A stretch of 64,000 bases of DNA, from the NCBI RefSeq assembly GCF_028475105.1, contig NZ_CP116936.1, positions 5,517,501-5,581,500 of the forward strand, written 5' to 3'. The notes below the pieces were generated by a model that worked only from the letters and a program-made list of their open reading frames with translations, was not told the origin of the DNA and did not search any database. The DNA comes from Micromonospora sp. LH3U1. GTDB lineage: Bacteria; Actinomycetota; Actinomycetes; Mycobacteriales; Micromonosporaceae. Positions within the stretch are counted from its first letter, which is position 1; each line of letters begins with the position of its first letter. Position numbers and translations under genes: made by a program. Below, in pieces: positions 1 to 8,874 of this stretch.

Positions 1-1
1 T

Positions 2-1063
2 CAGGCCAACGGCGGCACCGGCTGGGCCGGCTCCTCCTACTCGCACTACGACTACCCGGGCATCTACCAGACGCAGGACTTCCACCACTGTGGGCGTAAC
101 GGCGGCGACGACATCGCCAACTACAACGACCGCTACGAGGTACAGAACTGCGAGTTGGTCAACCTCTCGGACCTGAAGACCGAGTCGGACTACGTCCGTA
201 CGAAGATCGCCTCATACCTCAACGACCTGCTCTCCCTGGGCGTGGACGGCTTCCGGCTGGACGCCAGCAAGCACATGCCGGCCGCCGACATCGCCGCGAT
301 CAAGGGCAAGCTCTCCCGCTCCGCGTACATCGTGCAGGAGGTCATCTACGGCGCTGGTGAGCCGATCCAGCCGACCGAGTACACCGGCATCGGTGACGTG
401 CACGAGTTCCGCTACGGCAAGGACCTGGCCCGGGTGTTCCGCTCGGAGCGGCTGGCCTACCTGCGCAACTTCGGCGAAGGCTGGGGGCACCTGCCCACCG
501 GGCCGGCCTCGGTGTTCGTCGACAACCACGACACCCAGCGCGACAGTGGCGGGGTGCTCACCTACAAGGATCGTGGGATCTACTCCCTGGCGAACGCGTT
601 CATGCTGGCCTGGCCGTACGGCTCGCCGACCGTCATGTCCAGCTACACCTTCAGCAACCGGGATGCCGGCCCGCCGTCCGACGGTGCCAACAAGACGCTC
701 AACGCCACCTGCTACTCGGGCTGGGAGTGTGAACACCGCTGGCCGGTGATCGCCAACATGGTCGGCTTCCGCAACGCCACCGAGGGCGCCGGTGTGGCCA
801 ACTGGTACGACAACGGCAACAACCACATCGCGTTCAGCCGTAGCGGCAAGGGTTTCATCACCGTCAACGACGAGGATGCCGCGGTGAACGGCCGCTCCTA
901 CTCAACGGGGCTGCCCGCAGGGCGGTACTGCGACGTCATCCACGGCACGTACGCGGGCGGCACGTGCAGCGGGCCGGTGATCACGGTGGACGGTGGCGGC
1001 TGGTTCGCGGCCAACGTGCCGGCACACGACGCCGTGGCCATCCACATCGGCGCACGGGTCTGA
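2..1063 (+). CDS. Alpha-amylase (GH13), 3' part only
   Basis: This is the C-terminal part of a secreted starch-cleaving alpha-amylase; the reading frame is already open at the window edge, so the N-terminus and GH13 region I are missing. Visible GH13 motifs are GVDGFRLDASKHM (region II, nucleophile Asp), QEVIYG (region III, general acid Glu) and FVDNHDTQRD (region IV, transition-state Asp and His). After the barrel comes a beta-rich C domain with Cys pairs, ending in HDAVAIHIGARV. No starch-binding domain follows. The length and motif order match animal/actinobacterial-type GH13 amylases. The next gene starts 76 bases downstream on the same strand and is functionally unrelated. Substrate and export are inferred from the family, since the signal peptide lies outside the window. 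Confidence 0.93.
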   Translation, partial: QANGGTGWAGSSYSHYDYPGIYQTQDFHHCGRNGGDDIANYNDRYEVQNCELVNLSDLKTESDYVRTKIASYLNDLLSLGVDGFRLDASKHMPAADIAAIKGKLSRSAYIVQEVIYGAGEPIQPTEYTGIGDVHEFRYGKDLARVFRSERLAYLRNFGEGWGHLPTGPASVFVDNHDTQRDSGGVLTYKDRGIYSLANAFMLAWPYGSPTVMSSYTFSNRDAGPPSDGANKTLNATCYSGWECEHRWPVIANMVGFRNATEGAGVANWYDNGNNHIAFSRSGKGFITVNDEDAAVNGRSYSTGLPAGRYCDVIHGTYAGGTCSGPVITVDGGGWFAANVPAHDAVAIHIGARV

Positions 1064-1138
1064 ATCGGCTGGGGCCTCCGGTCGGCGGGTATCACCGAAC
1101 CGGGGGCCCCGAACGATCCGCCACCATAGAGTGGTTTC

Positions 1139-2047
1139 GTGTCGTTTGACCGAAAGTCTCCGTACCGCCGCCGCGGCATCTGGGTGGCCGCCGCCATCGC
1201 CGTACCCGCGCTGCTGGTGACCGCGCTACTGGTCGGCCAGGCTCTCACCCCGAGTTCGACGGCCCCCGAAGACCGGGTCGTGGCAGCCGACCCGACCCCG
1301 AGCAGTGTCGAGCAGAACCCCGAGGAGCCGGTCCCCCCGGCCGCGCCCGCCCCCGCCGGGCTGCCGGTGGTCGAATACGAGCCCGCGCCCGGAGGGTTCC
1401 CCGCCGATCCGGCCACGATGGACACCACGCCGCTGACCGAGGGCGCGCACCCGACCAGGCGGATCGCCGCGTACGACGCGCCCGGTGGTCGTCCGCGAGC
1501 CTTCCTCGAACCGACGATCCGCGGTGTCGAGCTGACCATGCCGATCGCCGACCGGCGCGCCGGCTGGACGGCCGTCCTGCTGCCCTCGGCCAACCGGCGG
1601 CTCGCCTGGTTGCCCCCCGGTGGATTCGACACCGTGCCGCTGCGTGACCAGATCGTGGTGGAACGCAAGGTCCACCGGCTCACCTGGTACCGGGCCGGCA
1701 AGGCGGTGCGCTCCTGGGAGATCAGCCTCGGCCAGTCGGGGCAGGACACTCCGCTCGGGCGGACCTTCATCCTGGGCCGCACCCCACCACCGGAGGAGGT
1801 CTACGGCGGGGTGGACATCTACGCCCTCGGGTCGATCCCCGACGACCCGGAGTCGGTGCCGGCCGGGCTGCGCGGTGCGCACATCGGGGTGCACACCTGG
1901 CAGGACGACGACGACCTGGGCGAGAACGTCACCAACGGTTGTATCCGGCTGACCCGCACCGGCCAGCGGGAGCTGCTCGCCGAGGTCCGTCCCGGCAGCA
2001 GCCTGGTCGTGGTCGACCGACTGCCCACCCCGCCACCGACCGCCTGA
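1139..2047 (+). CDS. L,D-transpeptidase, YkuD family
   Basis: A membrane-anchored or secreted peptidoglycan cross-linking enzyme, 302 residues. The start is GTG at 1139. Residues about 12-36 form a signal/anchor helix after a basic RRR stretch, followed by a Pro/Ala-rich linker to about residue 85. The YkuD catalytic domain occupies about residues 170-295 and ends with the signature HIGVHTWQ...NGCIRL, where the Cys is the nucleophile and the His residues complete the active site. Family knowledge says these enzymes form 3-3 links between meso-diaminopimelate residues outside the membrane. The gene is convergent with the response regulator downstream, with only 25 bases between stops. The exact acceptor and role are not readable from sequence. 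Confidence 0.88.
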   Translation: MSFDRKSPYRRRGIWVAAAIAVPALLVTALLVGQALTPSSTAPEDRVVAADPTPSSVEQNPEEPVPPAAPAPAGLPVVEYEPAPGGFPADPATMDTTPLTEGAHPTRRIAAYDAPGGRPRAFLEPTIRGVELTMPIADRRAGWTAVLLPSANRRLAWLPPGGFDTVPLRDQIVVERKVHRLTWYRAGKAVRSWEISLGQSGQDTPLGRTFILGRTPPPEEVYGGVDIYALGSIPDDPESVPAGLRGAHIGVHTWQDDDDLGENVTNGCIRLTRTGQRELLAEVRPGSSLVVVDRLPTPPPTA

Positions 2048-2072
2048 GCGCCGGCACGCTAACGCACCGCGC

Positions 2073-2705
2073 TCACTCGCCGAGCAGCCAGCCGTTCTGC
2101 TCGGCGACCCGGATCGCGTCCGCCCGGTTGCGCGCACCGGTCTTACCGATCGCCGCCGAGAGATGGTTGCGCACCGTCCCCTCGGACAGATGCAGCGCCC
2201 TGGCCAGATCAGCGGCCGAGCCACCGCCCCGGGCCGTCCGCAGCACCTCGGCCTCCCGCTCGGTCAGCGGACTGATCCCGGCGGCCAGGGTCTCCGCCGC
2301 CAGCGTCGGGTCGACCACCCGCAGGCCGGCGTGCACTCGACGGACCGCATCGGCGAGCTGCCGGGCCGGGGTGTCCTTGACCACGAAGCCACCCGCGCCG
2401 GCCTCCATCGCCCGGCGCAGGTAGCCGGGCCGGCCGAAGGTGGTCACCACCAGCACCCGACACGTCGGCAGCGCGGCCCGCAGCGCGGCGGTGGCGGCGA
2501 TCCCGTCCAGGCCGGGCATCTCCACGTCGAGCAGGGCGACGTCGGGGGCGCTGCGTCGGGCCTCGGGCACCACCTCGTCGCCCCGGCCGACCTCGGCCAC
2601 CACGGTCAGGTCGTCCTCCAGCGAGAGCAGCGCGGCCAGCGCGCCCCGGACCAGCGCCTGGTCGTCGGCGAGCAGCAGCCGGATCTGCGTACCGGGGCCG
2701 CTCAC
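2073..2705 (-). CDS. NarL/FixJ-type response regulator
   Basis: DNA-binding response regulator, 210 residues. The receiver domain (about 7-125) has the acidic pair LLADD, the phospho-acceptor D60 in LLDVEMPGLDG and the conserved Lys in VVKDT. The LuxR-type helix-turn-helix (about 145-205) contains SPLTEREAEVL and the recognition part LSEGTVRNHLSAAIGK. It is the last gene of a four-gene operon on this strand (ABC ATPase, permease, kinase, regulator). Its GTG start overlaps the kinase stop as GTGA, so the two are translationally coupled. It most likely controls the upstream exporter genes, possibly through the palindromes at 5618-5644; that target is inferred. Confidence 0.93.
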   Translation of the reverse strand: MSGPGTQIRLLLADDQALVRGALAALLSLEDDLTVVAEVGRGDEVVPEARRSAPDVALLDVEMPGLDGIAATAALRAALPTCRVLVVTTFGRPGYLRRAMEAGAGGFVVKDTPARQLADAVRRVHAGLRVVDPTLAAETLAAGISPLTEREAEVLRTARGGGSAADLARALHLSEGTVRNHLSAAIGKTGARNRADAIRVAEQNGWLLGE

Positions 2706-3832
2706 CGGGACTCCGCCGGCACGAGCACCCGGAGCAGGAAGCCACTGCCGTCCGGCCGACGACCGACGCTCACCACGGCGTCCAGCTGCCGCGCCCGCTC
2801 ACGCAGGCCGATCAACCCGTGCCCGCTGACGTCGGGAGTGGACGGACCGTGACCGTCGTCGCTCACCTCGACCCGGTCCGCGTATACCCGGACCGTGCAG
2901 CACCGCGCCCCGCTGTGCCGGACCACGTTGGTCACCCCCTCCCGAACCGCCCACCCGAACAACCGGTCCCACTCGGCCGGAAGGTCCGGCACCTCGGCCG
3001 GCAGGTCCGCCGCAATGCCTGCCGAGACCAACGCGGAACGGGCGCCGGCCAGCTCCGCGGCAACGCTGACCTCGCGGTACGCCCCAACCGTCTGCCGTAC
3101 GTCGGCCAGCGCCGCGCGGGCCAGCCCCTCCACCTCGGCGATCTCGGCGGCGGCCCGGTCCCGGTCCACCTCGATCAGCCGCCCGGCCAACTCGGCCTTG
3201 ATCGCCACCACGGTCAACGAGTGCCCGAGGATGTCGTGCAGATCGCGGGCGGCGCGGGCCCGCTCCTCGGCGACGGCGAGCCGGCCGATCTCCTGCTGGG
3301 CGGCCTGTAGCTGACTGTTGCGCTGCGCCAACTGCGACACCCCGAACATGGCGAACGAGGCGAGCAGCACCGCGAAGACGATCCCGCTCTCCGCCTGCCA
3401 TCCCGTCACCAGCCAGGACGCGAGCGCGGGGGTCAGCGCGCAGAGCACCACGGCGGCCAACGCCTCCCACGGAGGCAGCAGGAACACCGCCGCCGCCGCT
3501 ACGTAGACCAGGGTGGCCAGCCAGTCCCCGTCGGTGCCCGGGATGCTGGCCAGGCCCACCGCGAGCAGCAGCAGAAGCCCGGCCCGCGCCCGGCCCCCGG
3601 GGATCGGCAGCAGGGACTGGCGCAGCCGGCGGGCCCACTGGAACAGCAGCACGTAACCGATGCCGAAGGCGACAAGTGTCGTCACGCCCACGACCCGCCG
3701 CCAGGGTTGTGGCTGGTGCAGCGCGGTGGAGAGCGGCACGTTGAGGAAGAACAGCCACACGGTGGCCAGCAGCCAGCCGGTGTACCGCCAGTGGCGGTCC
3801 GCCGGCCGGCGCTGCCCCGTAGAGAGGTCCAT
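2702..3832 (-). CDS. Sensor histidine kinase, HisKA_3/DesK-like
   Basis: Membrane sensor kinase of 376 residues partnering the regulator that follows. Several hydrophobic segments fill about residues 20-160, then a coiled linker, the phospho-acceptor motif DLHDILGHSLT (HisKA_3) and a HATPase domain with the N-box EGVTNVVRHSG and G-box GHGLIGLRERA. I chose ATG 3832; a GTG three codons upstream (3841) is possible. The same frame stays open far upstream to 4351, but that stretch lies inside the permease gene on the same strand and reads as Arg/Gly-rich noise, so it is excluded. Position behind an ABC-2 exporter matches systems where kinase and exporter respond to lipid, membrane or antibiotic stress; the signal is unknown. 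Confidence 0.9.
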   Translation of the reverse strand: MDLSTGQRRPADRHWRYTGWLLATVWLFFLNVPLSTALHQPQPWRRVVGVTTLVAFGIGYVLLFQWARRLRQSLLPIPGGRARAGLLLLLAVGLASIPGTDGDWLATLVYVAAAAVFLLPPWEALAAVVLCALTPALASWLVTGWQAESGIVFAVLLASFAMFGVSQLAQRNSQLQAAQQEIGRLAVAEERARAARDLHDILGHSLTVVAIKAELAGRLIEVDRDRAAAEIAEVEGLARAALADVRQTVGAYREVSVAAELAGARSALVSAGIAADLPAEVPDLPAEWDRLFGWAVREGVTNVVRHSGARCCTVRVYADRVEVSDDGHGPSTPDVSGHGLIGLRERARQLDAVVSVGRRPDGSGFLLRVLVPAESR

Positions 3833-3858
3833 CGGGTTCACGCTAGCGGTCCGGGCGG

Positions 3859-4671
3859 TCAGACCCGCGCGGTGTCCCGGCGGAACAGCCGCGCCGCGCC
3901 GACGCCGAAGACCAGCGCCCAGACGACGAGGTTGGCCACCGCCGCCATGCTCACGCCATCGCCGGTCAGTGGGGCGCGGGCCAGCACACCCATGCCGTAC
4001 ACCGGGGTGAACTTCGCGACCTGCTGAAGCACCTCCGGCAGCACCTCGACCGGGACGAACAGCCCGCCGAACATGGCCAGCACGGCCAGGATCGGGCCGA
4101 TGAACTGCATGACGTTCTCGGCCGGCACCAGGTAGCCGATGAACAGACCGAAGGCGGCGAAGACCAGCGAGCCGATCCAGGCGGCGAGCCCGGACAGCAA
4201 CCAGACGTAGACCGGGATGCGGACGCCGGCCGCAGCGCCCACCAGGAACTCGACGACGACCGCGAGCAGGCCGAGAGTCATCGCGGTGATCAGCTTCGTG
4301 GCCACGTACGCGGTCGGGCGCAGTGGGGTGAGCCGCAACTGGCGGCTCCAACCCAGCGCCCGCTCGGTGGCCACCGCGCCACCGGCGCTGGTGGTCGCCA
4401 CCATGGCCGCGTAGACCGCCAGGCTGATCATGACGTACGCCGTCACCGGGCGGCCGTTGTCCAACAGCTGCCCGCCCTGTGGCAGGCCGAAGATGAGGAA
4501 GAAGACGCCCGGCATGATCAGCGTGAAGGCGAGGGTGCGGCGGTTCCGTAGCACCCGGCGAAGCTCGATGCGCAGGACGCCCGGTGCGAACCCACCCAGG
4601 GCAGGCAACCGACGGTCCGGCTCAACGGCACGGGTGGGGGTGGGGGTGGGGGTGGCCCGCAGGGTGGTCAT
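3859..4671 (-). CDS. ABC-2 type exporter permease
   Basis: Integral membrane subunit of an ABC exporter, 270 residues. An N-terminal cytoplasmic segment (GVLRIELRRVLRNRRTLAF) is followed by about six membrane segments, with typical ABC-2 motifs such as ATERALGWSRQLRLTPLRP and a late GLFVPVEVLP loop. Its ATG lies one base after the ATPase stop, so the two are co-translated. The DNA encodes an odd PTPTPT repeat at residues 7-13 from alternating ACC/CCC codons (near 4636-4652), which may be slippage-prone. Substrate is not predictable; drug, lipid or peptide export are all known in the family. Confidence 0.9.
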   Translation of the reverse strand: MTTLRATPTPTPTRAVEPDRRLPALGGFAPGVLRIELRRVLRNRRTLAFTLIMPGVFFLIFGLPQGGQLLDNGRPVTAYVMISLAVYAAMVATTSAGGAVATERALGWSRQLRLTPLRPTAYVATKLITAMTLGLLAVVVEFLVGAAAGVRIPVYVWLLSGLAAWIGSLVFAAFGLFIGYLVPAENVMQFIGPILAVLAMFGGLFVPVEVLPEVLQQVAKFTPVYGMGVLARAPLTGDGVSMAAVANLVVWALVFGVGAARLFRRDTARV

Positions 4672-4672
4672 C

Positions 4673-5572
4673 TCAGGCTCCGGTCTGCGCGGTGGTCAGG
4701 GCGAGGAAGGCGTCCTCGAGGTTGCGGGAGGTGATCTCCAGGTCCCGGGCGGCGGTCCGGGTGAGCAGGTGCCGGGCGATCGCGTCCGAGTCGCCGGTCC
4801 GCACGAGCACGCTGTCACCGCGTACCTCCACGGCGTCCACGCCGGGCAGCGCGGCGAGCGCGGCCTGGTCGGCGCCGGGCAGGGTGGCCCGCACCGTCCG
4901 GCCGGCGGCCAGGTTCTTGATCTCCGCGGTGGTGCCGTCGGCGACGATGCGCCCCTGCCGGACCAGCACGATCCGATCGGCGTACGCGTCCGCCTCGTCC
5001 AGGTAGTGGGTGGCGAAGATGACGGTCCGACCGTCCCCGGCGTCGCGGCGTAGGGCCTGCCAGAAGTCCCGGCGGCCCTCCACGTCCATGCCCGTGGTCG
5101 GCTCGTCGAGCACCATCAGGTCCGGGTCGGGCAGCAGGGCCAGCGCGAAGCGCAGCCGCTGCTGCTGGCCGCCCGAGCAGCGCCCGACCACCCGCCCGGC
5201 GATGTCGGCGATGCCGGCCCGCTCCAACACCTCGGCAGCCGGGCGGGTGTGCCGGTAGAAGTGCGCGGTCATCTCGACCGTCTCGCCCACTGTGAGGTCC
5301 TTGAGCAACCCGCCGGTCTGGAGTACGGCGGCGACCCGGCCCCGGGCCACCGCGTCGTCCGGGGTGCCGCCGAGGATGCGGACGGTGCCCGCGTCCGGGC
5401 GGGCCAGCCCGAGCAGCATGTCGATGGTGGTGGTCTTGCCCGCCCCGTTGGGGCCGAGGAAGGCCACCACCTCGCCGGGCTGCACCCGCAGGCTCAGCCC
5501 GTCGACTGCGGTGACCGCGCCGAAGGTCTTGGTGAGGCCGTCCAACTCGACAGCCAGATGGGTACTGGTCAT
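4673..5572 (-). CDS. ABC exporter ATP-binding protein
   Basis: Cytoplasmic ATPase of the exporter, 299 residues. Walker A is GPNGAGKTT, the ABC signature appears as CSGGQQQRLRFALAL, Walker B is LMVLDEPTTGMD and the switch His is in IFATHYLDEAD. The C-terminal extension (about 225-299) is typical of DrrA/CcmA-like subfamilies. I place the start at ATG 5572 (MTSTHLAVEL), where family similarity begins; the frame is open for 22 more codons to 5638, but those residues look non-coding and run over the palindromes at 5618-5644. First gene of the four-gene operon. Confidence 0.92.
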   Translation of the reverse strand: MTSTHLAVELDGLTKTFGAVTAVDGLSLRVQPGEVVAFLGPNGAGKTTTIDMLLGLARPDAGTVRILGGTPDDAVARGRVAAVLQTGGLLKDLTVGETVEMTAHFYRHTRPAAEVLERAGIADIAGRVVGRCSGGQQQRLRFALALLPDPDLMVLDEPTTGMDVEGRRDFWQALRRDAGDGRTVIFATHYLDEADAYADRIVLVRQGRIVADGTTAEIKNLAAGRTVRATLPGADQAALAALPGVDAVEVRGDSVLVRTGDSDAIARHLLTRTAARDLEITSRNLEDAFLALTTAQTGA

Positions 5573-5617
5573 GTCAACGATGCTCCGGTGGCGCGTACCC
5601 CGATGCCCGGAGCGGTC

Positions 5618-5644
5618 GTCACGTCCCCGCCGTGACATTTGTCA
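5618..5644. promoter_or_regulatory. Overlapping inverted repeats, candidate response-regulator operator
   Basis: Two overlapping dyads sit between the divergent ABC ATPase (start 5572, minus) and hydrolase (start 5730, plus): GTCACG-N7-CGTGAC at 5618-5636 and TGACA-TT-TGTCA at 5633-5644. The second has the compact two-half-site form expected for a LuxR-type response-regulator dimer. Binding by the regulator encoded at 2073-2705 is inference from position. Confidence 0.45.
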
Positions 5645-5729
5645 GGGGTCACCGCTCGACCGGCGAAGGAATTCCCCGCCCGGCAACGGGTACCCGCCGG
5701 GCCGAACGCCACGACACGGGGAGGACGCG

Positions 5730-6584
5730 ATGGGTACCACGCCGCAGGGCCAGGTCGACACGGTCGTACTGATTCACGGGCTCTGGATGACCCCGCGCAG
5801 CTGGGAGGGGTGGGCCCAGCGGTACACCGAACGCGGCCTGCATGTCATCGCCCCCGCCTGGCCCGGCATGGACCGATCCGTGGAGCAGCTGCGCGACGAT
5901 CCCAGCCCGATCGCCGAACAGAGCATCGCCACGATCGTCGCGCACTACGACAAGATCATCCGGGCGCTGCCACGACCCCCGATCATCATGGGGCACTCGT
6001 TCGGTGGCCTGTTCACCCAGATCCTCGTCGACCGGGGCCTCGGCGCGGCGGCGGTCGGGGTGCATCCCGCAGCGGTGAAGGGGGTGCTCAAGGTGCCGCT
6101 GAGCCAGTTGCGCTCAGGCTTCCCGATCCTGCGCAGCCCCGCCAACCGAAACAAGGCCGTCCCGTTCACCCCCGACGACTTCGCCTACACCTTCGGTAAC
6201 GCGATGAGCCGCGAAGACTCCGACCGGGCCTGGCAGCGCTATGCCGTCCCCGGTGCCGGGCGGGTCTTCTTCGAGGGCGCCTTCGCCAATGTCGACCCGC
6301 GCTCACCGGCCCGCGTCGACGTCGGACGAAACGACCGGGCGCCGCTGCTGCTGATGACCGGCGAGCTCGACCACGTGGTGCCGCCGTCGGTGGTCCGCTC
6401 CAACGCGGGGCTCTACCAGAAGTCCCGGGCTCTCACCGCTTTCGAGGAGTTCCCCGGGCGGTCCCACTTCACCGTCGGGCAGGACGGCTGGGAGGGCATC
6501 GCCGACTACGCCCTGGACTGGGCGCTACGCGCGGCGGCACTGCCCCGAGATGTGACCATCGCCAGCGAAAGCCCTCGCCGCTGA
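5730..6584 (+). CDS. Alpha/beta hydrolase
   Basis: Soluble serine hydrolase of 284 residues with an alpha/beta fold. The oxyanion strand VLIHGLW, nucleophile elbow GHSFGG, acid GELDHVVPP and catalytic His in GRSHFT are all present in order. ATG 5730 is preceded by a good GGGGAGG at 5718-5724; the frame is open upstream to 5292 but overlaps the divergent ATPase and is rejected. No signal peptide is seen. It resembles the many actinobacterial esterase/haloperoxidase-like hydrolases; the substrate cannot be told. It diverges from the ABC operon, sharing the palindrome-bearing gap. Confidence 0.9.
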   Translation: MGTTPQGQVDTVVLIHGLWMTPRSWEGWAQRYTERGLHVIAPAWPGMDRSVEQLRDDPSPIAEQSIATIVAHYDKIIRALPRPPIIMGHSFGGLFTQILVDRGLGAAAVGVHPAAVKGVLKVPLSQLRSGFPILRSPANRNKAVPFTPDDFAYTFGNAMSREDSDRAWQRYAVPGAGRVFFEGAFANVDPRSPARVDVGRNDRAPLLLMTGELDHVVPPSVVRSNAGLYQKSRALTAFEEFPGRSHFTVGQDGWEGIADYALDWALRAAALPRDVTIASESPRR

Positions 6585-6630
6585 ACCGTCCCGAACCGAG
6601 TGCCCCTGGCCATCCTGGGCGAGACGGGCG

Positions 6631-8796
6631 TCAGCGCCCCTCGGCGACCGGCTCCTGCCATCGGTCACCGGTGTGGGTGTGCTGGCGTGGCGGCACCGCT
6701 GACCCGGGTTGTGGCGTGCTCAGCTTCCGCCAGAGGAACTCCAGCGTCAGCGCCCAGAGGAAGGCTCTCTGCTCGTTGTTCGCCGCTGCCCCGTGTCCAC
6801 CATCGACGTTCTCGTAGTAGGACACCTCGTGGCCGTGATCGCGCAGCCGGGCCGCCATCTTGCGGGCGTGCCCGGGATGCACCCGGTCGTCTCTGGTCGA
6901 GGTGATGAGCAGGACCGGCGGGCACGACCGGTCACCGTGGATGTTGTGGTACGGCGAATAGTCGCGCAGGTACGCCCAGTCCGCCTCCCGATCCGGGTCA
7001 CCGTATTCGGCCATCCAGGACGCGCCGGCCAGCAGCCGGTGGTACCGCCGCATGTCCAGCACCGGCACCTGCGCGACGACAGCGCCGAAGAGTGACGGGT
7101 AACGGGTCAGCATCACCCCCATCAGTAGGCCGCCGTTGCTGCCGCCCTCGATGCCGAGCTGCGCCGGTGTGGTGATGCCACGCCTCACCAGATCGGCCGC
7201 CACCGCCGCGAAGTCCTCGAACGCCCTGGGCCGGTTCTCCCGCAGCGCGGCCCGGTGCCACTCGGGGCCGTACTCCCCACCGCCCCGGATGTTCGCCACC
7301 GCGTACGTGCCGCCCCTCGCGAGCCATCCCCGACCGATGACGCCGCCGTACTGCGGGACCAGCGAATGCTCATACCCGCCGTAACCGGTGAGCAGCGTTG
7401 GGCCGCCGGGCGCGTCGGGGTCGCCCACGACGAAGTACGGCACCCGCGTGCCGTCTGCCGAGGTGGCGAAGAACTGACGAACGGTCAGGCCCTCGGCGGC
7501 GAACATGGCCGGTTCCCGCTTGAGGATCTCGACCGCCCCACCGATCTGTCCGAGCCGCAACGTCGCCGGTTGCAGGAACCCTTCCGAGGCGAGCAGGTAG
7601 GCATCACTGTGCTCCGGGTCGGTCGCCACGATTCGGCTGTGGTCGAGCTCCGGCACTCCCGCGAGCGGTTCCCGCTGCCAGCCAGTCTCGCCCGGCGTCA
7701 GCACCTCCAGTCGGCTTCTGACGTCGGCGAGGGTGCCCAGGATCAGATGGTTCCGGGTCCAGGAGTAGTAGCTGAGCGCCGTACGATCGTCCGGCCGGAA
7801 CAGCACCGTCATCTCCCGGTCGCCGGTCAGGAACGCGTCGAACCGGGTCGCCAGCAGGGCACCGGGTGGATACGTGATTCCCCCAGCCACCCACGCCGAC
7901 CGCAACCGGATCAACAACCAATCCCGGTGTACGTGCCAGCGGGCGTCCTCCGGCACCGAGATGCGGGTCAGCTCACCCGCCTCCGTCAGCAGGTAGTTTT
8001 CGCTGCGGTAGAAGTCCAGGAAGCGGCCCACGAAGTCGCGCTCGAACCCGGGCGTCGGGTCGTGCGAGGCGTACACGGCGATGTCGTCGGTTCGCGCCTC
8101 GTGGACGGTGGTGGCCTCGGCCAGGGCGATGCCGCGCCGCCACCGCTTCACCACCCGGGGGTAGCCGGATGCGGTCAGGGAGCCGGGCGCGAAGTCGGTG
8201 GCGACGTAGATGGTGTCGACGTCGATCCAGCAGACGCTGCTCTTCGCCTCAGGAAGCGTGAAGCCGTCCGCGACGAACTCACGGCGCCCGAGGTCGAACT
8301 CGCGCACCACGACCGCGTCCGCACCACCCCGGGAGAGGCTGACCAGGCAACGCTCATAACCGGGCCGCAGCACTGCCACAGTGCTCCAGATCCAGTTCTC
8401 GCCTTCCTCGGCTGCCAACGCGTCGACGTCGAGCAGCACGTCCCACTCCGGCTCGGGGCGGCGGTACTGGTCGAGCGTCGTCCGTCGCCAGATCCCGCGA
8501 GGATGCGCCCTGTCCCGCCAGAAGCCGTAGTAGAAGTCGTCCCCGCGCCAGCCCGGGTAGGGAATCCGATCCTCGGCGTCGAGCACCTCCCTGATCTCGG
8601 CCCGCAGACCCGCGAACGCCTCACCGGGGGTCAAGGTGGCGACGGCCTCCGCATTTCGGCTCCGAACCCACCGGGCGGCATTCGTACCATCAAGTTCTTC
8701 CAGCCAGAGGTACGGGTCATCGCCGGTGTCGGTCAGCCTCGCCACCCTCGTAACTATCCCGACGGGCGACCCGCATCCACCTTGAGATGTCAGCAT
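6631..8796 (-). CDS. Prolyl oligopeptidase family serine peptidase (S9A)
   Basis: Large peptidase of 721 residues with the S9A layout: N-terminal segment (DDPYLWLEELDG near residue 27), a seven-bladed propeller (about 80-430) and a C-terminal alpha/beta hydrolase domain. Catalytic motifs are EGGSNGGLLMG (nucleophile Ser), STRDDRVHPGH (Asp) and DGGHGAA (His). The family cleaves short peptides after proline in the cytoplasm. ATG 8796 is used; similarity to the family starts around residue 25, and GTG 8745 is an alternative start. No signal peptide. It stands alone, convergent with the hydrolase at 5730-6584 and divergent from the VapBC module. Confidence 0.92.
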   Translation of the reverse strand: MLTSQGGCGSPVGIVTRVARLTDTGDDPYLWLEELDGTNAARWVRSRNAEAVATLTPGEAFAGLRAEIREVLDAEDRIPYPGWRGDDFYYGFWRDRAHPRGIWRRTTLDQYRRPEPEWDVLLDVDALAAEEGENWIWSTVAVLRPGYERCLVSLSRGGADAVVVREFDLGRREFVADGFTLPEAKSSVCWIDVDTIYVATDFAPGSLTASGYPRVVKRWRRGIALAEATTVHEARTDDIAVYASHDPTPGFERDFVGRFLDFYRSENYLLTEAGELTRISVPEDARWHVHRDWLLIRLRSAWVAGGITYPPGALLATRFDAFLTGDREMTVLFRPDDRTALSYYSWTRNHLILGTLADVRSRLEVLTPGETGWQREPLAGVPELDHSRIVATDPEHSDAYLLASEGFLQPATLRLGQIGGAVEILKREPAMFAAEGLTVRQFFATSADGTRVPYFVVGDPDAPGGPTLLTGYGGYEHSLVPQYGGVIGRGWLARGGTYAVANIRGGGEYGPEWHRAALRENRPRAFEDFAAVAADLVRRGITTPAQLGIEGGSNGGLLMGVMLTRYPSLFGAVVAQVPVLDMRRYHRLLAGASWMAEYGDPDREADWAYLRDYSPYHNIHGDRSCPPVLLITSTRDDRVHPGHARKMAARLRDHGHEVSYYENVDGGHGAAANNEQRAFLWALTLEFLWRKLSTPQPGSAVPPRQHTHTGDRWQEPVAEGR

Positions 8797-8812
8797 GGCG
8801 ACTCAGCCCGGG

Positions 8813-8843
8813 TTGATATCAAATTCGTGCCTGATTGATATCA
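8813..8843. promoter_or_regulatory. Paired TTGATATCA palindromes, candidate VapB operator
   Basis: Perfect palindrome TTGATATCAA at 8813-8822 and a second TTGATATCA at 8835-8843, with centres 22 bases apart, so both lie on about the same DNA face. They lie 32-62 bases upstream of the vapB start. Ribbon-helix-helix antitoxins typically bind such paired dyads to autorepress their operon; binding here is inferred. Confidence 0.6.
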
Positions 8844-8874
8844 CCGACGCTGATCGCCCACCTGAGGAGGCACC

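Noticed and set aside
3835..4351. N-terminal extension of the sensor kinase
   Set aside because: Overlaps the permease on the same strand in another frame and has no protein character.
7255..8838. Long plus-strand open frame antisense to the prolyl oligopeptidase
   Set aside because: High-GC codon bias keeps the antisense frame open; the residues are Gly/Arg/Asp-rich without any motif, and the real gene is unambiguous.
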